DNA of 64,000 bases, from the NCBI RefSeq assembly GCF_001751365.1, contig NZ_LJGT01000037.1:558001-622000 (forward strand). Reading direction: 5' to 3'. The position numbers were made by a program, and so were the translations under genes. The notes beneath the pieces are model-generated. The model saw only the letters and a list, made by a program, of their open reading frames with translations. It did not search any database and had not been told where the DNA came from. Of the stretch, positions 7,885-16,495 are shown one piece after another (the stretch's first letter is position 1; every line of letters starts with the position of its first letter). Origin of the DNA: Streptomyces abyssalis. Lineage in GTDB: Bacteria; Actinomycetota; Actinomycetes; Streptomycetales; Streptomycetaceae.

Positions 7885-9061
7885 GGTGCGCCTCCTTGCC
7901 CTCGTCGGCAGCGGGCTGCCGGGCGGTGGCCGTGGCAAGACGCCGCCTCAACTGCCCCCGCACGCCGCGCTCGCGCAGCAGGAAGCGCTGGATTCCCGTC
8001 ATCACCAGGACGATCCCGAGCAGGATGAACGAAATGGCGGCGCCCTGCCCGAACTCCGCGTTGTCGAACCCGTAGGAGTAGGAAAGAAAGGCGGGCGTGA
8101 GGGTGCTGTTGGCGGGGTCGCCCTGACCCATCACGTACACCTGGTCGAAGACCTGCCAGGTGGCGATCAGACCGAGTGTCGTCACCAGGAACAGCACCGG
8201 ACGCAGCGCCGGAAGATACACATGGCGCAGCACATGGCGGCGGCCAGCCCCGTCGAGGGCCGCCGCCTCCTCCAGTTCGCGGGGGATGTTCTGAAGCGCC
8301 GCGAGGAAGATGAGCATGAAGGTGCCCGAAGTCGTCCATACGGCAAGCAGGATGAGCGTGCACATGGCCACCGAGGGCCCCGCGAGCCACTCCACCCAGG
8401 GAAGCCCCATGAGGCGGTGCTCGCCGAGCGCACCGTCCGGGCGGCCGTCGACGATCCCCACTGCGTCGAGCAGCACCCACAGGACGCCGCGCGAATCCTG
8501 GAACCAGTTCGGGCCTTTGATCCCGATCCAGCTCAGCATCCGGTTGACGGCGCCGCTGCCCTGGAAGAGGAAGAGGAAGACCGTGGCCACGGCGATGGAG
8601 CTGGTGACGGAGGGGAAGTAGAAGGTGGTCCTGAGCATGCTGCGGCCGCGCAGCATGCGCTGGTTGACGGTGATCGCCAGAGTGAGGGCGAGCGCCGTCT
8701 GAATCGGCACGGTCAGCAGCACGTAGTACACGTTGTTGCGAAGCGACGTCGCGAGCAGCGACTGCGCGAGCCCTTCCTCGGCGAGCAGGCTGCGGTAGTT
8801 GTCGAGCCCGACGAAGTCGGCGTCCGGGGTGAACGGGTTGGACTGTCCGTCCCAGTTCAGCAGGCTGACCCACGCGGCCATCAGGATGGGCAGCGCCATG
8901 AACAGCCCCAGGCCGACGACCATGGGGGAGACGAACAGCCAGCCCCACACCCCCTCACGTCCGCGCGTCGTACGGGACCTCGAGCTCGCGGGAACCCCGG
9001 GCCGTCCGGGCCGCCGCCCCGGGGGCGGCGGCGCCGGACGTTCGGTGACAGTGGTCGGCAT
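7871..9061 (-). CDS. Carbohydrate ABC transporter permease (MalF type)
   Basis: A 396-residue CUT1 permease. An N-terminal Pro/Arg-rich cytoplasmic stretch of about 40 residues is followed by hydrophobic segments and the EAA motif ELEEAAALDGAGRRHVLRHV. It is longer than a typical 300-residue MalF-like permease because of a periplasm-facing insertion between helices (around the NWFQDSRGVLWVLLDAV and DGALGEHRLMGLPWVEWL stretches). It lies six nt after the binding-protein gene and overlaps the next permease, so all three belong to one operon under the LacI-type regulator. Confidence 0.9.
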   Translation of the reverse strand: MPTTVTERPAPPPPGRRPGRPGVPASSRSRTTRGREGVWGWLFVSPMVVGLGLFMALPILMAAWVSLLNWDGQSNPFTPDADFVGLDNYRSLLAEEGLAQSLLATSLRNNVYYVLLTVPIQTALALTLAITVNQRMLRGRSMLRTTFYFPSVTSSIAVATVFLFLFQGSGAVNRMLSWIGIKGPNWFQDSRGVLWVLLDAVGIVDGRPDGALGEHRLMGLPWVEWLAGPSVAMCTLILLAVWTTSGTFMLIFLAALQNIPRELEEAAALDGAGRRHVLRHVYLPALRPVLFLVTTLGLIATWQVFDQVYVMGQGDPANSTLTPAFLSYSYGFDNAEFGQGAAISFILLGIVLVMTGIQRFLLRERGVRGQLRRRLATATARQPAADEGKEAHRAHN

Positions 9062-9067
9062 GCGGGG

Positions 9068-10315
9068 TCAGTCGCCCTTCTTGAGCGCCTGCTCACCGTT
9101 GCGCTGCAGCGTGGAGAGGATCTCGGCGGGACTGCCGGTGGCGAGCCCCTGCAGATCGGCGTTGAACTGGTCGAGGACCTTGGTGAAGCCGGGGACCGTC
9201 ACCGGGCGCTGGGCATATGAGTTGCCCTCCGCCCACCCCTTGGACTCCGGGTGCTCCTTCGCGAAGGTCTTCATGACGCTGGTGCGCGAGGGCATGACGC
9301 CGATCTGGTCCGAGGACGCCAACTGCTCCTTCTTCGAGGTGAGATGGCGGATCATGTCGATGGCCGCGGTCTGGTGCGTGCTCTCCTTCGCCACGCCCCA
9401 GCAGTTGCTGAAGGCGAGGGTGCCCTTCCCGGCGGGGCCCGCCGGGAGCGGCAGGACCTTGTAGCCGACGTCGGGGAAGTCCGCCTTCATGGCGCCGTCG
9501 AGCCAGTTGCCCTCGATGATCATGGCTGCCTTGCCCTTGCCGAGCGCCTCGCCGGCCCAGCCGGTGTCCACCTGCTTGGCGAACTTCATGGAGCCCGAGC
9601 GCAGCATCTTCTTGGCGAAGCCGAGTCCTTCGGCGTTCTCCTTGCTGTCGGCGGTCATCTTCGACTCCTTGGAGTCGGTTATCCAGCCGCCGGCCTGCTT
9701 CATGAACACCCCGAGCCGCTGGTACTCGTTGGTGGTGACCAGCCCTGTCGTCTTGCCCTCGGTGAGCTTGTCCGCGGTCTTCTCCAGCTCGTCCCAGGTG
9801 GTGGGGTAGTCCTTCTCGGTCAGGCCCGCCTCCTTCCACTTCTCGGTGCTGATCACCAGGCCTAGCGTCGAGGAGTCCTTCGGCAGGCAGACGAGCTCGC
9901 CGTTGTAGGTGAAGGCCTTGCGCAGCTCGGGAGCGAAGTCCTCCGCGTCGGGGATCTTGTCGCCGTACGCGTGCAGGGAGCCTCCCTTGGCGTAGTTCGC
10001 GAACTGGTCGGAGTTGATGTAGAAGGCGTCCGGCGGACGGTTGCCCGCGAAGGCCTGCGCGAGCTGCTGGTCCATGTCCTTCGCGATCTGCACGGTGACC
10101 TTGTGGCCGGACTTCTTCTCCCAGGCCGCCGTCGCCGACTTCACGGCCTTGGTCTCGGCGTCACCGGAGGTGGCGATCAGAACGCGCAGGGACTGCTTCT
10201 TGCCGGTGTCCTGCTCGGGTCCGTTCTTGCTCTTGTCGAACCCGGACGAACAGGCTGTCGCGGTGGTGGCCAGCACCGCGCATGCGGTGACTGCCACGGT
10301 GGAGCGACGGAACAT
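9068..10315 (-). CDS. Sugar ABC transporter substrate-binding lipoprotein
   Basis: A 415-residue family 1 extracellular solute-binding protein. The N-terminus has a lipoprotein signal, with the lipobox ending TTATAC at Cys22, so the mature protein is anchored to the outer face of the membrane. The body has the two-lobed MalE-like pattern: DMDQQLAQAFAGNRPPDAF, a LPKDSSTLGLVI hinge-strand segment, TTWDELE, and the AAMIIEGNWL segment. The ligand is probably an oligosaccharide, judging from the divergent debranching-type glycosidase; the sugar itself is unknown. It is the first transport gene after the regulator, with a 71-nt gap that could hold an extra promoter. Confidence 0.9.
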   Translation of the reverse strand: MFRRSTVAVTACAVLATTATACSSGFDKSKNGPEQDTGKKQSLRVLIATSGDAETKAVKSATAAWEKKSGHKVTVQIAKDMDQQLAQAFAGNRPPDAFYINSDQFANYAKGGSLHAYGDKIPDAEDFAPELRKAFTYNGELVCLPKDSSTLGLVISTEKWKEAGLTEKDYPTTWDELEKTADKLTEGKTTGLVTTNEYQRLGVFMKQAGGWITDSKESKMTADSKENAEGLGFAKKMLRSGSMKFAKQVDTGWAGEALGKGKAAMIIEGNWLDGAMKADFPDVGYKVLPLPAGPAGKGTLAFSNCWGVAKESTHQTAAIDMIRHLTSKKEQLASSDQIGVMPSRTSVMKTFAKEHPESKGWAEGNSYAQRPVTVPGFTKVLDQFNADLQGLATGSPAEILSTLQRNGEQALKKGD

Positions 10316-10386
10316 GCGGGCCTCCTGGGGGAGTTGGTGCGGAGATTCGGGACGGTGGTGACGGGCGGACCGCGCAGCGGCGGCGT

Positions 10387-11442
10387 TCAGCCGGAAGCGG
10401 CGCCGAGGCTTGCCCGTACGACGAGAGCGGGCGGCAGCAGCACCCGTTCGGGAGGTTTCGCGGGATCGGACATGCGGGCCAGCAGCAGACGCATCGCCTC
10501 GCGGCCCACGTCGCCGAGCGGCTGCGCGACGCTGGCGAGGCCGGGGGAGAGGAGCGGCGCGACCGAGGAGTCGTCGAAGCCCACCACGGACACCTCGCGC
10601 CCGGGGACCCCGCCCGTGTTGGCGACCGCCCGGTAGCAGCCGAGGGCGAGCGTGTCGCTGGCGGCGACCACCGCCGTCACACCGGCGTCGAGCAGCGGCT
10701 GGACGGCGCGGGCCGCGGCCCCGACGTCATCGACACTCTCGGCGCGCAGACCGGGTGCCTCCAGGCCGTGTGCGCGCAGCGCCCGTTGCCAGCCCTCGGC
10801 GCGGTCGTCGCCGGAACCGGAACCCGCCGGCCAGCCGAGGAAGCCGATGCGCCCGTGCCCCTCGGACACCAGCCGTTCCACCGCCGAGGCGGTGCCGGCG
10901 GCGCCGTCGACGTCGACCCAGTCGCCGACGTCCTTCCCCGACCACATCCGGCCGAAGGCGACGAACGGGATGCCGCGCTCCTCCAGCCACGCCTGCCGTG
11001 GGTCGCCGTGCCGGGTGTTGCTGAGCACGAACGCGTCGACGCCGTGCTCGCCCAGCAGCTCTTCGTACGAGGCCAGTTCGCGCTGCCCGGAGGCCGCGGC
11101 GAACAGCAGCAGCCGGTATCCGGCGGCGTCCGCGGTCTCCGACAGGGCGTGCAGGAACCGGTCGAGCACGAGGTTGCCGGGCCCGGCCGGCTCGATGCCG
11201 AAGCCGATGAGCCGGCTGGCGCGCGTACGGAGTGAACGGGCCGCGCGGTGCGGGCGGTAGCCCATCTCGTCCACGGCACGGCGCACGCGCTCAAGCGTCT
11301 CCGGCCGCAGCAGCTCCGGGGTGTTCAGCGCGTTCGAGACCGTCTGCGTGGAGACCCCCGCACGCCGCGCGACCATCGCCATCGTCACCGAACCCGAGCC
11401 CTGGGCGGGCACGGGCGGCGACGGATCGGGGCCTGGCGGCAT
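10387..11442 (-). CDS. LacI-family transcriptional regulator
   Basis: A 351-residue repressor. Residues 18-75 are the LacI helix-turn-helix (VTMAMVARRAGVSTQTVSNA) and hinge helix; the remainder is a periplasmic-binding-protein-like sugar sensor (SVVGFDDSSVAPLLSPGLA near the end). It likely represses its own operon (binding protein and two permeases) and the divergent glycosidase, with the transported sugar or a breakdown product as inducer. The ATG at 11442 is chosen because GGGAG lies eight bases upstream and it directly precedes the HTH. A frame extension to 11595 crosses the divergent promoter and is not credible. Confidence 0.9.
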   Translation of the reverse strand: MPPGPDPSPPVPAQGSGSVTMAMVARRAGVSTQTVSNALNTPELLRPETLERVRRAVDEMGYRPHRAARSLRTRASRLIGFGIEPAGPGNLVLDRFLHALSETADAAGYRLLLFAAASGQRELASYEELLGEHGVDAFVLSNTRHGDPRQAWLEERGIPFVAFGRMWSGKDVGDWVDVDGAAGTASAVERLVSEGHGRIGFLGWPAGSGSGDDRAEGWQRALRAHGLEAPGLRAESVDDVGAAARAVQPLLDAGVTAVVAASDTLALGCYRAVANTGGVPGREVSVVGFDDSSVAPLLSPGLASVAQPLGDVGREAMRLLLARMSDPAKPPERVLLPPALVVRASLGAASG

Positions 11443-11505
11443 GACGTGAGCTCCCGGGAGCAAGCGGCAACGGACAAAGGTGAGCGAAGGCGGACGATCT
11501 CCCGT

Positions 11506-11564
11506 GCAAAGAGGGCAATTTGGGCTCTTGACCTCTTTGCTAGGGTCCTTTTTGATCGATCCAA
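11506..11564 (+). promoter_or_regulatory. Divergent control region: promoter and two dyads
   Basis: Between the LacI-type regulator and the glycosidase gene there is a perfect nine-base inverted repeat, GCAAAGAGG at 11506-11514 and CCTCTTTGC at 11532-11540, 17 nt apart. Overlapping its right arm is a -35-like TTGACC at 11528-11533; TTTGAT at 11551-11556 could be the -10 with a 17-base spacer. The latter lies in TTTGATCGATCCAA (11551-11564), an imperfect dyad centred on CG as in LacI-family operators. The last 20 bases before the GTG start hold no clear ribosome site. Confidence 0.5.
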
Positions 11565-11585
11565 TGGCTGAGAGGTTGCGCCCAC

Positions 11586-13730
11586 GTGGAGACAACTGTC
11601 AAGACTCATGACGGCAACGGCACGACGAGCGCGCCCGCACCACCCGCGGAACTCCAGCCGTTCCTGCACGACGCCTGCGTCACGCTCTGCGCGCCGAGCA
11701 TGGCGGTCTCCCGTCCGGACGGTCAGATCACCGGCGGCTGCGACGGCTTCTACCACGGCGACCGCAGGGGCCTGTCGTTCCTGACGGTCCTCGCCGAGGA
11801 CGTTCCCAACGCGCCCATCAGCGGCGGTCCCGACAGCGCCGGGCGTGCCTCGTTCCGTACGGTGCTGCGCGGCCTCGCCGAGCACAGCCCCGACCCGGCC
11901 GTCACGCTGGAGCGCCGACGGTCCGTCGAACCGGGCGAGTTGAGCGAGACGCTCACCCTCCACAACGCCGGCCTGACATCCGTACGCGTGCGGTTCACGC
12001 TGCGCGCCACCAGCGACCTTGCCTCCATGGAGACTGTCAAGTCCGGCCACACCGTCCCCGTCGTCGCCCCGGCGATCGAGCCGGACGGGCTGACCTGGAG
12101 CGACGGGGAGCTGACGGCGCGCCTCACGTGCACACCCGCCCCGGACGCCGCCGGACACGCACCCGCCGACGCCGCCGAACTGCGCTACAGCGTCGAACTC
12201 GGCCCCGGGGAGCGCTGGGAGGCCACCCTGAGCTGCACCATCGAGGACGACAAGGGTGAGGCGTTCCCCCCGGCCAGTCCCCGCGCACGTGTCGCGCTCG
12301 CCTCCGGTACGGCTCTCACCACGGCCGACCGCGGACTCGACCACTGGTTCGCCCGCTCCCGCTCCGACCTCGCGGCGCTGCTGCTCGCCGACCCGCTGGA
12401 CGAGAACGACACCTTCCTCGCGGCCGGCGCCCCCTGGTTCCTCACTCTCTTCGGGCGGGACTCGATCTGGGCCGCCCGCATGCTGCTGCCGCTGGGCACG
12501 GAGCTCGCCGCGGGCACGCTGCGTACGCTCGCACGCCGTCAGGGCGCCGCGAACGACCCGTCGACCGAGGAGCAGCCCGGCAAGATCCTGCACGAAATAC
12601 GCCGCGACGGACTGCACTTCGGAGACGGGCTGTCCGTGCCGCCCTGCTACTACGGCACCGTGGACGCCACCCCCCTGTGGGTGACGCTGCTGCACGACGC
12701 ATGGCGCTGGGGTATGCCCGCCGAACAGGTCGAACGCCTCCTGCCGCACGCCGAGTCGGCTCTCACGTGGATGGACGAGCACGGCGACGCCGACGGCGAC
12801 GGGTTCCTGGAGTACGTCGACAGCACCGGGCGCGGACTTGCCAACCAGGGCTGGAAGGACTCCGGCGACGCCGTGCGCCGGCGCGACGGCAGCCTCGCCG
12901 AACCGCCCGTCGCGCTCTGCGAGGTGCAGGCGTACGCACACGAAGCGGCCGTGTCCGCCGCCGCGTTGCTGCGCGCCTTCGGCCTCCCGGGCGCGGACCG
13001 CTGGGAGGAGTGGGCGCAGGGACTCAGGCGCCGCTTCCGCGAGCGTTTCTGGGTCGAGGACGCCGACGGCCCCTACCCGGCCATCGCGCTGGGCAGTGAC
13101 AAGAAGCCGCTGGACGCGCTGACTTCCAACATCGGCCACCTGCTGGGCACCGGCCTGCTGGATGAGGAGGAGAGCCGCCTCGTCGCCGGGCGCCTGGCCG
13201 GTGAGACCCTCGACTCCGGTTTCGGGCTGCGTACGCTCGCCGCCGGCTCAGGCGGATTCAGCCCGCTCGGCTACCACATCGGGACGGTGTGGCCGCACGA
13301 CACGGCGATCGCCGTCCAGGGGCTCGTACGCGACGGGCACTTCGACGCCGCGGAGTCGCTGGCCGCCGGGCTGGTGCGTGCCTCGGCGTCCTTCGACGGC
13401 CGGCTGCCGGAACTCTTCGCCGGCCACGGCACGCGTACCGACAGCAGGCCCGCTCCGTACCCGGCGGCGTGCCGTCCGCAGGCGTGGGCCGCCACGTCGT
13501 CGGTGGCGGTGCTCCAGGCGGTGCTCGGGCTTCAGGCCGACGCACCGGGCGGCCGGCTCACCGTACGTCCGCGCATGGCGGGCCGGTATCTGCCGCTGCG
13601 GGCGAGCGGACTGCGCCTGGGGGAGCGGGAGTTCGAGGTGGCGGTGGACGCCGACGGTGCGCCGCGGGTGACCGGCCTGCCCGAGGGCTCCGTGACGGTG
13701 GAGACGGAGGCGGCGCCGCGGGAGCGGTGA
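11586..13730 (+). CDS. Glycogen debranching N-terminal domain / MGH1-like glycosidase
   Basis: A 714-residue cytoplasmic enzyme. Residues 25-230 match the beta-sandwich N-terminal domain of bacterial amylo-alpha-1,6-glucosidase-like proteins (DGFYHGDRRGLSFLTVL). Residues 250-650 are an alpha/alpha toroid (GH63/MGH1 class) with WFLTLFGRDSIWAARMLLP, GLANQGWKDSGDAV and GYHIGTVWPHDTAIAV. The acidic residues in GRDS and WKDSGD are likely in the active site. It should hydrolyse an oligosaccharide imported by the divergent ABC system. It lacks the GH13 domain of classical debranching enzymes. It starts with GTG at 11586. Confidence 0.88.
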   Translation: METTVKTHDGNGTTSAPAPPAELQPFLHDACVTLCAPSMAVSRPDGQITGGCDGFYHGDRRGLSFLTVLAEDVPNAPISGGPDSAGRASFRTVLRGLAEHSPDPAVTLERRRSVEPGELSETLTLHNAGLTSVRVRFTLRATSDLASMETVKSGHTVPVVAPAIEPDGLTWSDGELTARLTCTPAPDAAGHAPADAAELRYSVELGPGERWEATLSCTIEDDKGEAFPPASPRARVALASGTALTTADRGLDHWFARSRSDLAALLLADPLDENDTFLAAGAPWFLTLFGRDSIWAARMLLPLGTELAAGTLRTLARRQGAANDPSTEEQPGKILHEIRRDGLHFGDGLSVPPCYYGTVDATPLWVTLLHDAWRWGMPAEQVERLLPHAESALTWMDEHGDADGDGFLEYVDSTGRGLANQGWKDSGDAVRRRDGSLAEPPVALCEVQAYAHEAAVSAAALLRAFGLPGADRWEEWAQGLRRRFRERFWVEDADGPYPAIALGSDKKPLDALTSNIGHLLGTGLLDEEESRLVAGRLAGETLDSGFGLRTLAAGSGGFSPLGYHIGTVWPHDTAIAVQGLVRDGHFDAAESLAAGLVRASASFDGRLPELFAGHGTRTDSRPAPYPAACRPQAWAATSSVAVLQAVLGLQADAPGGRLTVRPRMAGRYLPLRASGLRLGEREFEVAVDADGAPRVTGLPEGSVTVETEAAPRER

Positions 13731-13736
13731 GGGGAA

Positions 13737-13775
13737 GGGGGCCGGGAATCCCCGGTCCGGAATCCCCTGGCCCCC
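13737..13775 (+). terminator. Hairpin after the glycosidase gene
   Basis: GGGGGCC at 13737-13743 pairs with GGCCCCC at 13769-13775, with further partial pairing inside. It starts six bases after the stop codon. Confidence 0.6.
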
Positions 13776-13863
13776 GGCTCCATGCCCCGGAATCTCCGCG
13801 TCCTCTGGCGCACGTACCACGCAGAGGTGATGGTGGAGACCCATACGGATAAACGGGGGTCTG

Positions 13864-14094
13864 ATGGTGTTCGTTCTCTTCCTCTGCGCCGTACTGCTGC
13901 TGACCATCGTGCTGTTGGCGTGGGTGCTGGTCCGCCGGGAACGCCGCAGGCGTGGAGCCGGCATGACCTCCGACGCGATGCGCGTCGAGGCGGCGGCGAC
14001 GGCCCGGTGGCGCGAGGGCCGTCGCCGGGCCCGAATGGGGCGCGACATGCGCGCGGTCTCCACGACTCCGTACCTGGAGCAGCGGGACAGGTGA
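13864..14094 (+). CDS. Small single-span membrane protein, function unknown
   Basis: A 76-residue protein with one membrane helix (residues 2-23, Leu/Val-rich) followed by a strongly basic segment RRERRRRG and a basic, probably cytoplasmic tail. The positive-inside rule puts the C-terminus in the cytoplasm. No family is recognisable. The ATG follows a GGGGG run. It is flanked by the glycosidase terminator and the convergent aromatic-acid genes, so it is probably a monocistron. It is short enough to be spurious, but the clean helix-plus-basic-tail layout supports it. Confidence 0.5.
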   Translation: MVFVLFLCAVLLLTIVLLAWVLVRRERRRRGAGMTSDAMRVEAAATARWREGRRRARMGRDMRAVSTTPYLEQRDR

Positions 14095-14174
14095 CGACGC
14101 GGCAGCCGGAGCCCGTGCCCTGAACCGTCCCGCCTCCGCTGCCACCCGTGCGACCGGGCGAGGCGGCCGGCCCG

Positions 14175-15083
14175 TCAGAGATGTGCGCCGGGCGCCCCGA
14201 TGAGACCGGCGAAGTCGGCGAGCATACGGCGGCTGTCGGGCTCCAGGCCCGTGAACAGGCGCAGCGCGTCGGCCGCTTGGAACACGGCCATGCCTCCGCC
14301 GTCGAGTACGCGGCAGCCGGCGGCGCGGGCCGCGCGGGTCAGCTCGGTCTCCAGCGGCCGGTAGACGACCTCGGCGACCCACAGCCCGGGACGCAGCGCG
14401 CCGGCCGGGACGGGCAGCCCCGGGTGTGCCGCCATCCCGGTCGGGGTGGCGTGCACCAGGCCGTCCGCGCGCGCCAACAGGGCGCCCGCCTCCCGGAGTC
14501 CGGCCGCCGTCGCACGCCCCGCGCCGAAGTGGCGGGTCAGCGACTCCGCGAGGCCGGCCGCGCGTCCGGCCTCGGCGTCGACGACCGTGAGGTGCCCGGT
14601 CCCGAGCCCGAGCATCGCGTGTGCGACGGCCGCACCGGCGCCTCCGGCGCCGAGCAGCACGACCTCCTCGATGCCGGCGTCCGGCAGGCCGCGCGCGAAG
14701 GACGCCGCGAAGCCGGTGACGTCCGTGTTGTGCCCGATGGCGCGGCCGCCGTCGAAGACCACCGTGTTGACCGCGCCGAGCGCTTCTGCCTGGGGCGCGA
14801 GTTCGTCGAGGTGGGGAATGACGGCCTGCTTGCAGGGGTGGGTGATGTTCAGCCCGTCGAAGCCCAGTTCACCGGCCGCGCGCACGAGCGCGCCCGCACG
14901 CTCGGGGGCGGCTTCCCCTGGGCCCGGCGGCCCGGGCGATGCCCCCGTGCCGTCGAGGTCGACGAGCCGGTACACGTAGCGCAGACCCAGCCGCTCGGCT
15001 TCCCGCTCGTGCAGGGCCGGACTGAGCGAGGGGCCGATGCCGCTCCCGATGAGCCCGACGAGGTAGGTCCGCTCCGCGCTCAC
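14175..15083 (-). CDS. aroE: Quinate/shikimate dehydrogenase (AroE/QsuD family)
   Basis: A 302-residue NAD(P)-dependent dehydrogenase. The substrate domain has SLSPALHE and [12 protein letters not shown] with the catalytic Lys; the Asp partner is in GHNTDVTGF; the cofactor domain has [19 protein letters not shown] and [18 protein letters not shown] segments close the protein. Across its length it reads like the catabolic quinate/shikimate dehydrogenase QsuD of Corynebacterium rather than biosynthetic AroE. It would oxidise quinate or shikimate to the 3-dehydro acids. It overlaps the dehydroquinase gene by four bases and shares a TetR locus with an MHS-type transporter, which favours a catabolic role. 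Confidence 0.85.
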   Translation of the reverse strand: MSAERTYLVGLIGSGIGPSLSPALHEREAERLGLRYVYRLVDLDGTGASPGPPGPGEAAPERAGALVRAAGELGFDGLNITHPCKQAVIPHLDELAPQAEALGAVNTVVFDGGRAIGHNTDVTGFAASFARGLPDAGIEEVVLLGAGGAGAAVAHAMLGLGTGHLTVVDAEAGRAAGLAESLTRHFGAGRATAAGLREAGALLARADGLVHATPTGMAAHPGLPVPAGALRPGLWVAEVVYRPLETELTRAARAAGCRVLDGGGMAVFQAADALRLFTGLEPDSRRMLADFAGLIGAPGAHL

Positions 15084-15556
15084 CGCTTCTCCCGCACCAG
15101 CGTGGCCGCGTGGGCCAGCGCCAGGGCGTACCCGTGGGCGCCGGCGCCGCAGATCACGGTGTCGGCGACGGCGGAGACGTAGCTGTGGTGGCGGAACGCC
15201 TCCCGCTTGTGGATGTTGGAGAGATGCACCTCGACGACCGGCAGTTCCACTGCCGCGAGGGCGTCGCGCAGCGCCACGGAGGTGTGGCTGTAGCCCCCGG
15301 GGTTGATCACGATCGCCCGGTGCCCGGTGCGGGCCTCGTGTACGGCGTCGATGAGCGCGCCCTCGTGGTTGCTCTGCCGGCAGTCCGCCCGCAGCCCGTG
15401 CGCCGCCGCCGTCTCACGGCACATCTCCTCGATGCCGGCGAGGGTCTCCTTGCCGTAGATGTCGGGCTCACGCAGGCCGAGGAGATTGAGATTCGGGCCG
15501 TTGAGCACGAGCACCGGGATGTCCTGGGGCCCGGACCCGCCGGAGGAGTGCGGCAT
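15080..15556 (-). CDS. aroQ: Type II 3-dehydroquinate dehydratase
   Basis: A 158-residue enzyme of the dodecameric type II dehydroquinase family, interconverting 3-dehydroquinate and 3-dehydroshikimate. Visible active-site segments are [10 protein letters not shown] near the start, the flexible loop REPDIYG with its Tyr, [41 protein letters not shown] and [11 protein letters not shown]. The first 12 residues are a short unconserved extension. It is the first gene of a two-gene operon with the dehydrogenase, read away from the TetR gene. A candidate operator lies 20-36 nt before the start codon. Confidence 0.92.
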   Translation of the reverse strand: MPHSSGGSGPQDIPVLVLNGPNLNLLGLREPDIYGKETLAGIEEMCRETAAAHGLRADCRQSNHEGALIDAVHEARTGHRAIVINPGGYSHTSVALRDALAAVELPVVEVHLSNIHKREAFRHHSYVSAVADTVICGAGAHGYALALAHAATLVREKR

Positions 15557-15576
15557 CTGTCGCTTCCCATCAATGT

Positions 15577-15592
15577 ACGAACTGGTTCGTTA
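15577..15592. promoter_or_regulatory. Operator-like palindrome upstream of aroQ
   Basis: ACGAAC, TG, GTTCGT (15577-15590) is a perfect six-base dyad in the divergent region between the dehydroquinase and TetR genes. The stretch CTGGTTCGTTA (15582-15592) recurs with two changes as CTGGTGGGTTA at 16448-16458 before the transporter gene. That suggests one regulator, most simply the TetR protein encoded between them. Confidence 0.6.
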
Positions 15593-15694
15593 GTCATATC
15601 AAGCCGGTGCTCCGCTGTGAAGTCCCGCCCGGACCGGCCCGCCGGGGCGCGCCCTACAATCGCTGGACTGCAGCGACCCCCGCCGAGGAGCCGG

Positions 15695-16357
15695 ATGAGC
15701 ACCGCGGAAGACCCGGCACAGCCTGCCGGACGCGTACGTGACGCCGCCCGTACCCGGGCCGAGATCATGGACGCCGCCACCCAGGAGTTCGCCCGCGCCG
15801 GCTACGCGGGAGCCCGCGTCGACGAGATCGCCGCCCGTACGCGCACCACGAAGCGGATGATCTACTACTACTTCGGCGGCAAGGAGCAGCTGTTCACCGC
15901 CGTGCTGGAGCGGGCGTACTCGGTCATCCGCGAAGCCGAACAGAAGCTCGACGTCGAGCACCTGGACCCGGCCGCGGCCATCCGCCGGCTCGCCGCTGTC
16001 ACCTTCGACCACCACGAGGCGCACCCGGACTTCATCCAGCTCGTCAGCATCGAGAACGTCTACGGAGCGCAGCACATCGCCGGCTCGGAGGAGCTGCGCC
16101 GGCTCAGCTCGCCCGCGATCGACGTCATCCGGCGCATCCTCGACGCCGGGCGGGCGCAGGGGGTCTTCACGGCCGACGTCGACGCCGTGGACCTGCACGC
16201 GATGATCAGCTCCTTCTGCTTCTTCCGCGTCGCCAACCGCGACACCTTCCGGGCCCTCTTCGACCGCGATCTGCTGGAGGAGGGCCGCCGCGAGCACTAC
16301 CGGACGATGCTCGCGGACATGGTCATCGCATATCTCACGAGGGACGAGAAGGGCTGA
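15695..16357 (+). CDS. TetR-family transcriptional regulator
   Basis: A 220-residue regulator. Residues 20-75 hold the TetR helix-turn-helix (RAEIMDAATQEFARAGYAGA, then TTKRMIYYYFGGKEQLF). The ligand domain contains HHEAHPDFIQLVSIEN and VDLHAMISSFCFFRVANRD, resembling regulators of the TetR_C family found with aromatic-acid genes. It is divergent from the dehydroquinase operon and upstream of the MHS transporter, so it probably represses both and responds to quinate, shikimate or a dehydro acid. The ATG at 15695 has GAGGAG nearby; the frame is open further upstream but crosses the operator. Confidence 0.88.
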   Translation: MSTAEDPAQPAGRVRDAARTRAEIMDAATQEFARAGYAGARVDEIAARTRTTKRMIYYYFGGKEQLFTAVLERAYSVIREAEQKLDVEHLDPAAAIRRLAAVTFDHHEAHPDFIQLVSIENVYGAQHIAGSEELRRLSSPAIDVIRRILDAGRAQGVFTADVDAVDLHAMISSFCFFRVANRDTFRALFDRDLLEEGRREHYRTMLADMVIAYLTRDEKG

Positions 16358-16394
16358 CCCCGGGGCGGCTCGCAGAAAGCCCGTTCCCGGCCCC

Positions 16395-16460
16395 TTGACA
16401 CAAGCGGAATGCGGGCGCAGCATCCGTAGCCACTCACTATTAACTATCTGGTGGGTTAAT
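16395..16460 (+). promoter_or_regulatory. Promoter and dyad ahead of the MHS transporter
   Basis: TTGACA at 16395-16400 is an exact -35; CAGCAT at 16418-16423 is a weak -10 with a 17-base spacer. Downstream lies an AT-rich dyad, ATTAAC at 16439-16444 and GTTAAT at 16455-16460 with ten bases between, containing CTGGTGGGTTA. A repressor bound there would block a transcript starting near 16430. Confidence 0.55.
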
Positions 16461-16495
16461 TAGGAGCCGCGAGGGACGCCCCGAAGGAGCACGCC

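Noticed and set aside
10387..11595. Longer LacI-family protein starting at 11595
   Set aside because: The extra 51 residues would cross the divergent promoter and the start codon of the glycosidase, and lack family similarity.
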